Assembly (NCBI GenBank): GCA_037179515.1
Contig: JAXCGZ010015127.1
Span: 36,001-100,000, forward strand
Direction: 5' to 3'
From: Halocaridina rubra
Taxonomy: Eukaryota > Arthropoda > Malacostraca > Decapoda > Atyidae
DNA: 64,000 bases
Under the pieces are notes generated by a model. It did no database searches, was not told where the DNA came from, and worked only from the letters and a program-made list of their open reading frames with translations. Numbering within the stretch: position 1 is the first letter of the stretch; every line of letters begins with the position of its first letter. The translations under genes and the position numbers were made by a program. This document shows positions 49,641 through 61,415 of this stretch, piece after piece.

Positions 49641-49893
49641 TTCAGCCTTCAAAGAGCCACTCCTCCTCCTACATCTCCCAGAGATCCTCTACCACCCCTC
49701 CCCCAACCATTGAATGGGGGGGGTTAGGGACAGAAATGGCTTCATTTTGATGTTTTGCCTTTCACAGAATATAGAGAGAGAAAAGTTTCTATTTATGCTT
49801 CTCAGAGAATGTCCATATCTTCATAAGAGTGCTACTTTAGTTACTCAGCTCATCTCTTTTCTGGTAACACACATCCTAACTTAAAATGTTACT

Positions 49894-50271
49894 TTGGTAA
49901 TTAGAGAAAAACAAATACAAAACAAAAGCCCACATGAAAGAAAACTGATAAGGAAGCTTGGAGAATTATGTGGTCCAGAGGATATTGTAAACATTCACCA
50001 ATTTGGTAAATATTCTAGGGAGGTAAAGAAAAGACCAACAAAAGCAACCTTTGAGAGAGGGGACACATGTAGAGAAACACTGATGAGAACAAAAAGCCTA
50101 AAAGACCTTCAAGAATTCAAAACAGTGTTCATTAGACCATACAGAACACAGAAAGAGATGGAAAGGATCAAATACTTGTTGCAAGAGGCTAGAAGGTTAA
50201 ATGAGGAAAGAAATGAAGAAGAATTTTTTTTTTCAGAGTTCTTCCAAACAAAGGGGGGATACAGAAGATAA
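49894..50271 (+). pseudogene. CR1-like LINE pre-endonuclease region (B2)
   Basis: A 125-residue frame: RKLGELCGPEDIVNIHQFG, KRPTKATFERGD, LKDLQEFKTVFIRPYRTQKEMERIKYLLQEAR. This resembles the basic domain that precedes the endonuclease in many CR1/Jockey proteins (single-strand nucleic-acid handling is inferred). It overlaps the next frame. Confidence 0.65.
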
Positions 50272-51034
50272 TGAAAGATCAGGGGATGTGGAATCATTAA
50301 GATTGTTGTACACAAATACTGATGGAATAGCTGGTAAGGCAGTGGAGTTAAAGGATATGATTCACAACAGTAAGGCAGATATAGTAGTGGTTACAGAGAC
50401 TAAGATAAGTGAGGACATAAACAGTGTCACAGTGCTTCCTAAGGGCTTCAAAATATTAAAGGTTGAAAGATCTGAGAGGATTGGTGGAGGGATAGAACCG
50501 CTCATAAGTGAAAGATTTAGGTTAAAGAATTAACTTTGCTATAGAACGCGATTTCAAGGAATTTCTTATTGCTCACATAAATACTGGGTCAGAGAGCATT
50601 ATAATAACTGTTGTACATAGTCCACCAAGAAACCAACATAGGCTAATAGTTTATGAGGAAAGTCATATAGGTACCATTGAAGTCATAAACTCAGTTGTTA
50701 ACATTGCATGGGAGAGAAAATGTAGGATATGATTATGGGAGATTTTATTCAGAGATAGAGAGGATAAATTTTGAGCCACACATTGGGAAGGACTCATTAG
50801 GGGCAATATTTCTAGATTGCGTACATGGGAATTTCCTACACCAACATGTACTGGAACCAACAAGGGCCATGGGTGGGGATGAGCCATCGCTGCTTGATCT
50901 AGTATTCACAGATAATGTATTAGATATTGAAAAAATTGAGTATGAACCACCAATTGGAAAGAATGACCACTGTGTGTTGTTGATGGAGTATATCATCAAA
51001 GATGTTTTGCCTAAAAGTATAGGCACTGAAGACT
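50201..51034 (+). pseudogene. CR1-like LINE endonuclease, first copy of the duplicated segment
   Basis: LLYTNTDGIAGKAVELKDMI, ADIVVVTETKISEDI (catalytic Glu), a stop at ~50530, then frameshifted GDFI, SLLDLVFTDN, and GKNDHCVLLMEY (in the place of the SDH motif, Asn-Asp-His). The tract 50483-51034 is repeated from 51035. Confidence 0.75.
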
Positions 51035-51445
51035 GGTGGAGGGATAGAACTGCTCATAAGAGAAAGATTTAGATTAAAGAATTAACTTTGCTCTAGAAAG
51101 CGATTTCAAGGAATTTCTTATTGCTAACATAAATACTGGGTCAGAGAGCATTATAATAACTGTTGTACATAGACCACCAAGAAACCAACATAGGCTAGTA
51201 GTTTATGAGGAAAGTCATATAGGTACCATTGAAGTCATAAACTCAGTTGTTAACATTGCATGGGAGAGAAAGTTTAGGATATGATTATGGGAGATTTTAT
51301 TCAGAGATAGAGAGGATAAATTTTGAGCCAAACATTGGGAAGGACTCATTAGGGGCAATATTCCTAGATTGCGTAAATGGGAATTTCCTACACCAACATG
51401 TACTGGAACCAACAAGGGCCATGGGTGTGGATGAGCCATCGCTGC

Positions 51446-53817
51446 TTTTTTTTTTTTTTTTAAGAGTGACATCGAGACAGGCAGAAACTGCCCTCATCAA
51501 TATAGGCCCGGCCACGAGAAAATACCAAGACGAAGGAAAAGAAAAAGGTTAAGGGAAAGGCAGAGATGAGGTAATGTTGCACAAAGGAAAACGACAGACA
51601 GAAAAAAACAGTCAAAGTACAGAGGACCCAGAGATATGGAGGACTAGACTCTGAGATGACGATAGATCTGCTTTTTGAAGGATGAAAGGTCATAAGAATT
51701 AGGAAAGACAGATGGAGGAAGGGAGTTCCAGAGTCTGGAGGTAGATGGGAAGAAGCAGTCGCTGCACCGACCAATCCGCGACCTGCAAATCTCCACACAG
51801 TACCTGTGAGATGAGGCCCCTTGGCGAGTGTTACGCGGCCTCGGCAGTGGAGGAGGAATGCAACTTGCCAACTCATCAGAGCAGCGATGGAAGTAGTAGC
51901 AATAGAAAAGTGAAAGGGAAGATACCTTACGGCGAAGAGAGAGAGAATCTAGGTTAAAAGTAAGAGAAGGATCATTAATTAGTCTGACTGCCTTAGATTC
52001 AACCCTATCAAGAAGATAAGTAAAGGAAGAAGCACCCCAGATGTGAGAGCAGTATTCTAAGCAGGGGCGGATAAGACCTTTGTAAATTTTAAGTGACTGC
52101 AATGAGGAAAAGTAATGATGAAAACGAAACAAAACCCCCAATTTTTTAGATGAAGATTTAGAAATTTGGATTATGTGATTCCTCCAAGACAAGTTAGAGG
52201 CTATATGGATACCTAACATGTTAATAGAGTTAAGAGGGTAAATTTCATTAGTTTCGAAGACAATAGGGTTATCAGGAGGAGAAGAAGATAAAGAGATAAC
52301 CAGAAACTGTGTCTTGGAGGCATTAAATTTAACTAAATTTTGAGTGCCCCATTCAGATACTCTCTGCAAATCTGAGTTAAGAGTAGAAGAAAGACTGAGA
52401 CGAGATTGATTACGAGTAACAGATGAAGGTTGTGAAGAAAAGGCAAAGGAAAAGTGAAGGGTAAAATCATCAGCAAAGGCATGAAGAAGAGAGGAAGATG
52501 GGGATTGTAGAAGATCATTGATGAAGAGAAGGAAGAGAGGTGAAAGAACAGAGCCCTGTGGAACACCACTGGTAACAGAGAAAGGGCTAGATGTTGCGCC
52601 ATCAACAATACAGATATAGAACGGTCAGTAAGAAAACTGGAAATCAGAGAACAGAAAGAAGGGGTAAAGCCATAGGCGGGGAGTTTGGCCAACAGTGCCT
52701 TGTGCCAGACTCTGTCAAAAGCCTTAGAGATATCAAGGGCGACGACAAAGGATTCCCCATAGTTCCTCAGAGAAGATGACAGGAGGTCACCAGTGGATCT
52801 TGCCTTGTGGAAGCCGTACTGGTGATTGGAGATAAGGGAGTTGGATTCAAGGCGTTTCAAGAAATGAGCATTGAGCAGTTTCGAAAACTTTAGCAATAGA
52901 GGAGGTTAGGGCAATAGGTCGGTAGTTAGAAGGAATAGAACGGGCACCCTTCTTAGGAACAGGTTGAACTAGAGCATCCTTCCAAGATGAAGGATAGATA
53001 CTGGGTGACAGAATGAGGCGTAAGACGACAAAGCACGGGAGCCAGTTCATCTGCAAACTCCTTAAGGAACCTTGCAGGGATACCATCGGGACCAGATGCC
53101 TTGTTTGTCTTTAGCGAGCGAAGAACCTTATGAACTTTGCATGAAGAAAGGATAAGCGAGGGCATAGGGTTAGAGTGGGGAAAAGACTGAGGAACAGGTG
53201 CGCTGGAATCGTTGACAGAAAAATGAGAGCCAATTAGAGTGGCTTTGTCAGTGGGAGAGCAAGCTATAGAACCATCAGAACAAATGAGAGGGGGAAAGCT
53301 TGAGTTACAGAAGTTTTTGGAGAGGTTTTTGGCTAAGGACCAGAAGCATTTGTCAGTGGGAGAGGAGTTAAGGTCATCAACTTTCCTACATATAAAGGAA
53401 GCCTTAGACCTTCGAATCTGAGCAGTACAGCGATTCCTAGCTATAATAAAAGCAGAGCGAGTTAAATTAGAAGGAGAGGCAAGGTAAGATCGGTGAGCCT
53501 GATTCCTAGTCTGGATAGCCATGAAGCAGGCACGGTCAAACCAAAGTTTAGGGGGAGAGAAAGTTTTTGTAGAAGAGGGGATGTACGCCTCCATTCCCGC
53601 GGTCATGATCTCGGCAACTTTTAGAGCTACCTCATCAGGGTTGCGGGGCCGAAAGCAGTAGTCATCCCATGGGAAGTCAAAGAGAAAGTTACGCAAATTT
53701 TCATGTTGGGTACGCTCAAAGTGCCAAAGGCGGTGCTGAGTAGGAGGGATTGGTGGTGGGGGAGCGAAAATGGAAGAGACTGAGATCATAGAGTGGTCAG
53801 ATTTACCAAGAGGGGAA
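51446..53817 (-). mobile_element. Jockey/I LINE copy 2 inserted into B2, minus strand
   Basis: Poly(T) at 51446-51461 marks its 3' tail. The 5' end is truncated within the endonuclease. B2 sequence flanks it (GCCATCGCTGCT left, TTGATCTAGTATTCAC right) and is contiguous in the first duplicate at ~50885-50910. The target duplication is at most ~4 bp (AAGC), ambiguous with the A tail. Confidence 0.93.
51644..53789 (-). pseudogene. Jockey/I ORF2 copy 2 (5' truncated, frameshifted)
   Basis: The frame from 53789 begins with the end of the endonuclease and covers the linker and KVLRSLKTNKASGPDGIPAR. A frameshift follows near 52950. Next come HQYGFHKARSTGDLL, FVVALDISKAFDRVWHK (motif A intact), then another shift, AFADDFTLHF, and a C-terminal frame 52369-51644 with LKIYKGLIRPCLEYCSHIWG and SRLWNSLPPSVFPN. 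It retains the motif that copy 1 lost. Confidence 0.88.
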
Positions 53818-54119
53818 AGCTTGATCTAGTATTCACGGATAATGTATTAGATATTGAAAAAGTTGAGTATGAACCACCAACTGGAAAGAATGACCACTGT
53901 GTGTTGTTGATGGAGTATATCATCGAAGATGCTTTGCTGAAAGTAGAGGCACTGAAGAAACGAGGAGGAACAATCCGAAAGGGGATTACATCAAAATTAA
54001 TGAGCTTTTTGCAGTTATTGACTGGGGGACCTTATTTAATAACAAATCTGTACAAGACATGTACGACATCTATCGTGAGGAATATGGGAAGGTAGTAGAT
54101 TGCTAAATAACTTCCACCA

Positions 54120-55670
54120 AAATAGGAATTATTCATGACAAAGAGAAATGGCTCAATAATGAGTGTAAGAAAGCTAAGAAGTGGATAGACAAATGCTGGA
54201 TAAGGTATAGAATGAGAAAAAACATATATGCCTGGCAGACTTACAAAAGAGCAAAAATTTATTACCTAAGTAAGAGAAGAGAGGCAGAGAATGATTATGA
54301 AAGGGATTTCACCAGGAAGGCTAAAGAAAATCACAAATTTTTCAACAGCTTTATCAGAGGAAAACTGAAGGTAAAAGAGCAGGTTTTAGAGTTAAATAGA
54401 GCAGATGGAAGCATCACTGAGATGCATGAAGAGATCTGCGAAGAATTGTACAAGGAGTCTCAGTCAGTATTTACAGTAGCATATACCACACCCCCTCAGA
54501 TTACAGAGATAAAAGCCCATGGGCCAGTATTAGAGAACATCATCTTTTCAGCCACAGAAGTATGCAAAGCGTTGATGGAGTTAGATGCCCATAAAGCTAC
54601 AGGTCCTAATTATATATCCCCTTATGTACTTGAGAAATGCGCTAAATCAATATCAGCGGCACTAATTATCATATTTGAAAAGTCGCTGGAATCAGGGGAG
54701 ATTCCAAGATACTGGAAACAAGCGAACGTGGTACCTATCTTCAAAAAGGGAAGGAGGGATAAAGCTCTAAGCTACAGACCTGTTTCCTTGACCAGCAGAG
54801 GTTGCAAAGTTATGGAAAAACTACTAAGGAAACACATCTCTCTTCACTTGGAATACTTCAAACTTTTTTTCAGTGAGACTACATGACTTCAGAGAAGGTA
54901 GATCAACAGCAACAAACTTATTAGAATTTTTTGATGACGTAAGCCGAATCTTACAGGAAAGAGAGGGCTGGGCAGACTGGATATTCCTAGACTTCCAGAA
55001 AGCATTTGACACAGTCTCACATAAGACACATATTAAGAAGCTGCAAAAGCAATGGTAAGAAAAGGTGGAAATGTCTTGAAATGGATAAAAACTTACTTAG
55101 AAGGGAACAGAGGGTTAGAGTAAGACACTCACTGTCTGAATGGAGGAATTAGAAGTGGAGTTCCACTGGGTTTAGTTTTAAGGCCACTTTTGTTCCTTGT
55201 ATATGTAAATAACCTAAAAGAGTCTAAATTCATTCATGAATATGTTTGCAGATGAAGCATAGATTGTGAAGAAAGTAAGAGATAAGAACAATTGTAGAGA
55301 ACTTCAGGAAGACCTAAATAATCTGCATGAGTGGTCAGAAAAGTGGTTAATGAAATTCAATACTTCTAAATGTAAGGTAATGAGAATGGGTACAAGTGCA
55401 TGAAGGCCCAAGCTTGACAACTCAATGGCAGGAGCAGAACTTCAAGAGACAGAGAATAAGAGAGACCTAGGAGTAAACATAGGGGTAGAATCATCTAAAG
55501 AAATGCATATAAATGGCATAGTAAGGGCAGCATATGCTTTCTTAGCAAATGTAAGGGTAGCCTTAAGGCACAGGGAAAAGGAAATGTTAAAAAATATTTA
55601 TGTAACCTATGTGAGGCCAAAGCTTGAATATGCAGCCCCCTTTTGGAGGCCACACTTGAAAAGCACGTAG
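54120..55670 (+). pseudogene. CR1-like RT of B2
   Basis: KWLNNECKKAKK, YERDFTRKAKENHKFFNSFIRGK, THKATGPNYISP-like motif at ~54590, VVPIFKKGRRDKALSYRPVSLTS, then a stop at ~54884. The frame moves to GRSTATNLLEFFDDV and WADWIFLDFQKAFDTV (motif A). Near 55246 the FADD motif reads FADEA followed by a stop, so motif C is also lost. C-terminal RDLGVNIG and YVRPKLEYAAPFW run to ~55665. Confidence 0.88.
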
Positions 55671-55699
55671 TTAAACTGGAAAAAGTTCAAAGACATGCC

Positions 55700-56106
55700 A
55701 CAAACTGGTGCCAGAAATACGCATTCTCAGTTATGAGGAGAGGCTGAGGGAATTAGACTTATCATCACTCGAAGCTAGAAGTATGAGGGGCAATATGGTG
55801 ACAGTTATTAAATTCCTTCATGGTTATGACAGAGCGGAATGGGATCGATATTTTGATATGGCTGACACTGGAACCAGTCATAGTTTGAAGCTTTGTAAAA
55901 AAAATTCTTTGCAGGATGTAAGGAAGTACTTTTATAGTGTAAGAGTAGACAATAATTGGAATTCGCTAAATGAGGAGGTAGTTAATGCTAATTCATCCAT
56001 AGTTTTAAGGACAAGTATGATAAGTATCACCATATACAAAATGGAACAGACCAGGAGACAGGAAGTTACGAGCTTGTGGCTCTTGCCCGTAACCACAATT
56101 AGGTAA
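55700..56106 (+). pseudogene. CR1-like C-terminal tail of B2
   Basis: PEIRILSYEERLRELDLSSLEAR, MVTVIKFLHGYDRAEWDRYFDMAD, YFYSVRVDNNWNSLNEEVV. It is shifted one frame from the preceding segment near 55700. Closes the LINE before its (TTAC)n tail. Confidence 0.85.
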
Positions 56107-56165
56107 TTACTTACTTACTTACAAACACACACACACACACACACACACTCTCTCTCTCTCAAAAA
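56107..56165. repeat. (TTAC)n-(AC)n-(CT)n tail of B2
   Basis: Simple repeats immediately after the LINE end, probably grown from its short tail repeat. Confidence 0.85.
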
Positions 56166-56569
56166 TAAAAATGCTGAATTTATTAATTTACATTGGATGT
56201 TGAGATTGATGTATTGTTTGATTAATAGTACTATTCCTCTTCTTTTCATAACTTAATTGTTTCCCGTTACACACCCCAATTTGGAAACAATGGACAATCA
56301 GATTTAACAGAGCAAGGTCCCCTCTATTAGTCTGTTAAATCAAAGGTGAGTATATTAGTGATACAGGAAGAATTTAGATCTGCAATAAAAATAATTTTAA
56401 AATAAAATTTCCCACTGATCAATACTGCCATGATATTTGCCTTAAACTTCAACAAACTTGCTAAGGTAATAAGGATATTAACACAAAAGGAATGAAACTT
56501 AGAATGGCAGGCCCATTTTAATTAAATTTCATTTATAATAATCACTTAATGAAATGGCGTGAATAACTT

Positions 56570-56984
56570 TCCTTCTTATAAAGGAAGCCTTAGACCCTCG
56601 AATCTGAGCAGTACAGCGATTCCTAGCTAAAATAAAAGCAGAGCAAGTTAAGTCGGAAGGAGAGGCAAGGTAAGATCGGTGAGCCTGATTCCGAGTCTGG
56701 ATAGCCATGGAGCAGGCACGGTCACACCAAGGTTTAGGAGGAGAGAAAGTTTTTGTAGAAGAGGGGATGTATGCCTCCATTCCCGCCGTCATGATCTCGG
56801 CAACTTTTAGAGCTACCTGATCAGGGTTGCGGGACCGAAAGTAGTAGTCATCACATGGGAAGTCAAAGAGAAAGTTACGCAAATTTTCATGTTGGCTACG
56901 CTCGAAGTGCCAAAGGCGGCGCTGAGTCGGAGGGATTGGTGGTGGGGGAGCGAAAATGGAAGAGACTGAGATCATAGCCAATTA
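56570..56984 (-). mobile_element. Jockey/I LINE fragment, copy 3
   Basis: Minus frame 56981-56570 repeats the linker seen in copies 1 and 2 (MISVSSIFAPPPPIPPTQRRLWHFERSQHENLRNFLFDFP and on to TAQIRGSKASFI). Both ends are missing and there is no tail. ~95% identical to copy 2 by eye. Confidence 0.88.
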
Positions 56985-57070
56985 AGCTAAGTTTAGGTCA
57001 GTAAGTCTAGGTTAGTTTAAAAAGGGAAACTGTCTAAAAGTAAGCATTTATGAAAAAAAATTATCATATA

Positions 57071-58384
57071 CAGTGATCCCCCCATTATCGCGGGGGTTCG
57101 GTTCCGGGACCCGGCGTGAAACAGGAAAATCGCGGAGTAGGATCAGCCTATATGTACATAGATATTTTAATTTATTTTTACGTTTACACCGTATAAACTG
57201 TATAAACCCTCCCTGTACTGTTAACAAACCACCCTTTACTTCATAAATAACAGCATGCAAGGGTAAATTTATATGACATACTCAAGTACATAGGTATTTT
57301 ACAATTATATTTACGTTTACTGTATAAACCCTCCCTGCACTGTTAAAAAACCACCCTTTACTTTATAAATAACAGCATGCAATGTAAATTCATATGTACG
57401 TGATAGGTAAACTTACCTTATCTGTTATGGTTAACATTTTCCTTTGCCACTTAGGCTCACTACAAGAAGCCTTAGAAGATGAAGGATGCTTGGGAGGAAT
57501 TGCAAAGGTTAAAATATACTAGTAAAAAAATCACAAGCAAAACGTATTAATAATAATAAGCACAACGTGAACGGCGCACACGAGTGAGGCGAGACAATGG
57601 AAGATGGTGGAAGCCTTTGTCCGAAACGCTGATAGCGGTATCGTATTTTACATGTTGCAATACTGTTAGTATTTATGTTTTTTACTATTTTTTACTGTTT
57701 TATTATTCTTAGGCTAAGAAATACGTTTTTTTATCAATAAAATCATGAAACTACTGGAAATATAAATATATATGCTAGCTCACGTAGCTTCGACCCCAAT
57801 ACATTGTACGCTATCGGACACAAGCAAAACGTTTAATAAGCACAACGTGAACGGCGCACACGTGAGTTAGACTGAACGAGCCTTTATCCGAAACGCTGAT
57901 AGCGGTATCGTATTTTACATGTTGCAATACTGTTAGTATTTATGGTTTTTACTATTTTTTACTGTTTTATTATTCTTAGGCTAAGAAATACGTTTTTTTT
58001 ATCAATAAAATCATGAAACTACTGGCAATATAAATATATATGCTAGCTCACGTAGCTGCGACCCCAATACATTGTACGCTATCGGACACTATTTCGCATG
58101 ATGCAAAACTGTGAGTCATACTGTACGTACGTATACCTACATTTATGTTTTTTACTATTTTTTACTGTTTTATTATTCGTAGGCTGGGAAATAAATTTTT
58201 TTTTATCAATTAGATAATGAAATATGTTTTTATCAATAAAAAAATGAAAATACTGAGATTTTTTTTTTTAATATTTTAATATTTTTGCATATACCCAAAA
58301 AATAAAATAATTATTTGCCAAAAACAAAAATCGTTGTACAGTGAAAACGAGAACCAAGAAACGTGATCCAGCAGGGGATCACTG
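57071..58384 (-). mobile_element. Non-autonomous Tigger element E
   Basis: Start CAGTGATCCCCCCATTATCG, end CAGGGGATCACTG; TA outside both. Minus-strand transposase N-terminus at ~57515-57420 (KHPSSSKASCSEPKWQRKM with LTITDK). Interior subrepeats with GGTATCGTATTTTACATG and ACTGTTTTATTATTC occur three times (57640-58160). Length 1314 bp. Not inside long (TA)n, unlike A, C and D. Confidence 0.87.
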
Positions 58385-59190
58385 TATATACAAAAGTATT
58401 TATAATATTTACGAAGTGTAGTGATTCATTGCCCAGTGACACTCAAGGTGGTTAGAAACAAACCTTATACATAACTATGAATGGGGCAACTAGAAATGCA
58501 TATTTCCTTTAATGATAACATTCCTTAAATATATGTAGTTTTCTATACACCCTACAGGAACATATTAAAGAATGTATGGAACTCAGCATGTATTCTATAT
58601 ACATAATGCGCAAGTACTTATCACAGTAACAGTGAATTTAAAAGAACATGGATTTAACCTTCAATTGGAAACTCCATAAAATTCCTTGTCTAATCAGCGA
58701 CATATTGTTTTTATAAGATATCACTTCTTCTTTCTATTATCAAGTGAATTATTGTAAGAATAGGGTGCATCCACACAAGCCCTCAAACATATGCTTGCAA
58801 CACGGTTTGCAGCATGTTAGATTACACGATGGCAACTCCGTGTGAACTGGTGTGTGCTAACAAGTTAATGATCATACTGACAGCATGTTAGTAGCATTGC
58901 TCTCCACTGCACACAGTCAGGTTGCAATTATCAGGTAATATGTCAGCTACCAAGTAGCCTCATCCACACCACTGCTGCCAACACGCTGCCAGCTAGTGGT
59001 AACAACCTCTCATGGACACTTGTTACCAGCAATTGTTCGAGGGCATGCATGGACGTGCCTTATTATAGCACCATGGTTCCAGTTTTATGTCACGAACTCC
59101 CTTTTCAACTAAGGGCTAGGACGGTTGCCTTCTTGCGAAGGACTTGTTTTGGCAGATGTAATCGTTACCCTGAGTGTATGCCCTTACTAA
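58385..59190. other. Unassigned AT-rich DNA
   Basis: No gene, terminus or repeat family recognised. Confidence 0.4.
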
Positions 59191-59195
59191 CCTCA

Positions 59196-59265
59196 GTCCG
59201 TGACGGGGCGCGAACCCTCGACCTGCCGCCTCAGAGTCGCGGACGCTACCATAATGCCACGGAGA
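59196..59265 (-). repeat. tRNA-like module (SINE head or tRNA relic)
   Basis: The minus strand reads as a ~70-nt tRNA-like unit: TGGCATTATGGTAGCG as A box, an anticodon-like stem CCGCG/GGCGG around a 7-base loop with TCT in the centre, and GGGTTCGCGCCCC as B box/T arm. Acceptor pairing is poor and no 3' body is clear, so a tRNA-derived repeat is more likely than a functional tRNA-Arg. Confidence 0.45.
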
Positions 59266-59329
59266 CTATCTTAATATAGCACCATAGTTTATAATAAAAG
59301 ACATACACGTTACTAAGACTATACCAGGT

Positions 59330-60180
59330 AATCTCTGTTCCTAGTGTATGTAAATGATCTTCCAAAACTGGGAAATGTATATCTGCAAATAAAGTAAGAA
59401 TTGTAACAATAGTAAGAGATACTATGGCAACTAGGAAAAAATTAAGTGAACAAAAATGGGCAAATTAGGGGCTGAAGATTTAATCATATAAACTGTAACA
59501 TAATGAATACTGTATACATATATGTGCGAATAAACCTAACTTACGGCAACCAAAGTTAGCAAAGAACTCATGAACTCCTGACAGATAGAGGAATATTGGA
59601 ATCAATGTATTGACAGACTTGTCTCCAGAATGGCTACAAATGGGATACAAAAGGCAGCATATGATATTCCATTAAATATAAACGTAACCTTAAGGAAAAT
59701 GGATAAAGATATGTTAAGAAATATTTATCCTAAACTGAATTGGTAACCACTCCTGGAATCCACGCTCGAAAACTCCTGTTAAGTAGCTAGAAGAGTTCAA
59801 AGATATATTTCAAAAATGATCCCGAATGTGCAAAATCTCAGATATTGGGAAAGGATGATGACATTAGATCTACCACCACTTGAAGTCATAAGAGTAGGGG
59901 GAAATTTAACAGTTACTGAATTCCTGAACAGCTTTAACACAGTTGATATGGAATGACAATATCATAGAGAGGGTACTAACACTAAAGCATGCAGTATGCT
60001 TTATATCTTCTCTTAAGAGAGTAAAAGGGTAAATTTTTAGTAAGAATAGTTGATTAGTGGATAAAATTTGCTGTGTGATGAAATTGTATATGCTAAAACA
60101 TATACAGTTTTAAAAAAAGATGTGATATGCACCAAAGAAATCAGAAAATTAACAGGGAGACAGAAAGTCACGAGCCTGAG
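59330..60180 (+). pseudogene. Ancient CR1-like LINE relic
   Basis: LFLVYVNDLPK near 59345 and, with many frame changes, GYKWDTKG..., RYVKKYL, SKIYFKNDPE and TESHEPEK follow the order of the B1/B2 RT C-terminus. Far more decayed than B1 or B2. Confidence 0.6.
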
Positions 60181-60189
60181 AAATATGGA

Positions 60190-61415
60190 CTGTACTTGGA
60201 CTGTGAATTATCTGGACTGAATTCCGACTAACAAATGCTGAAGTTGGCTACAAAATCCGTCACTGGATAACTCTATATCTGCAAATGAATCCGTGAATTG
60301 GGATTATGATACACCAGCTACTGAGGTGCTTGCAGAAAACTGGGAGGTTGCTTTGCTAATGAAGCACAAGGATGAGACAGAGTTACTGCTTAACACTCAA
60401 TCTGAGACCATGGACTATCCGGCTTAGTATGAATTGTTTGGCTTGGACAGGTCATTGTCAGAGGAAAATCTGAAATGTATACAGAGGGCCCAGGACAATC
60501 TACTATGCCACGTAATTAAGCAAAATGACTGACTATGGACTCATTTCTTAAGTAAAATAATCATATTTTTCAATCAAGACCTAGAATGGCAGATTCTTAC
60601 CCTCCAGAGCTGCACATCACAAAAATGAGCAGCAAAAGAGGTCAAACTGCCAAAATCGATCCCGCCCTTCACGAGGAACAAGAACCTGGGAGAGGCCTCA
60701 GTCACCAGGGCAATTACCCCATTTCTCAACACAACGAACATAATAAAACCTTTCTCTACACAAAGAAATGCTTCTGCAATAGTCTTTTCTTTAAGACTAC
60801 ATGGTAAGCATCTCAGAAATACATTACAGAAGACTACAACACACACAACTACATATGCCACCAACATGATACAGACTCCCTAAGAGCTATGTGAGAAAGC
60901 CTGGGATTAGCAGTGGCCTTCCTTAGGGACTCGGAGCTGTTCAGATAAATAAGGGAACAACAACAGATATGGGCTCATTTCTTAATCTTTACGTTCATAC
61001 TTTAAGTACATGAATATATTGCGAATCACACTGCAAAGTGCTTCTAAACAACATAGAAAAGTTGAAAGAGTATTCTGAACTTGAAAAGACGATAACAGGT
61101 AATGACTACATCTACCATACACTTCACTGCATAGTGTTACTGAAGGCAGGCAAAGAGGATGTAATCAACAGTGTTTTGGAAACCACACCACAAATGATGT
61201 ACACATACATACAAACTGATTCAGTATCGCACAGTAACCATGCTTACCAGAATGCGCTTCATGAAAACAAACCAACATATGTAATGATAGTTACAGGGAC
61301 AGTTAGAATATTACATGTTAAACAAAAGTATTGTCTTTGAATTTGCAATACCAAAAGGATGCTAAACTTAGTGGGGAATAAAACTCCAACGTTTACATTT
61401 GCCCAAATCATGAAA
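60190..61415. other. Unassigned; short open frames without family motifs
   Basis: Open frames of 73-100 residues exist on both strands near 60580-60870 and 61040-61340, overlapping each other. No domain recognised, so none is called a gene. Confidence 0.4.

Larger units (their letters stand above)
49880..56120 (+). mobile_element. CR1-like LINE copy B2 with internal duplication and a nested LINE
   Basis: Pre-EN region 49894-50271, EN remnants 50201-51445, interruption by a minus-strand Jockey/I (51446-53817), EN end 53818-53950, RT 54120-55670, C-terminus to 56106. The 3' end GGTAATTAC is followed by (TTAC)n, (AC)n and (CT)n. Stops occur throughout. Confidence 0.87.

Noticed and set aside
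59196..59265. Functional tRNA-Arg(TCT)
   Set aside because: Acceptor and T-stem pairing are poor by eye; a tRNA-derived repeat fits better. A covariance-model scan would decide.
60574..60867. 97-residue minus-strand frame with hydrophobic start, overlapping a 73-residue plus-strand frame
   Set aside because: No recognisable domain, overlapping frames on both strands and no splice context; could be chance or an unknown repeat.
61038..61340. 100-residue open frame
   Set aside because: No family motif and no homologous segment in the window; it sits beside the RTE 3' end.
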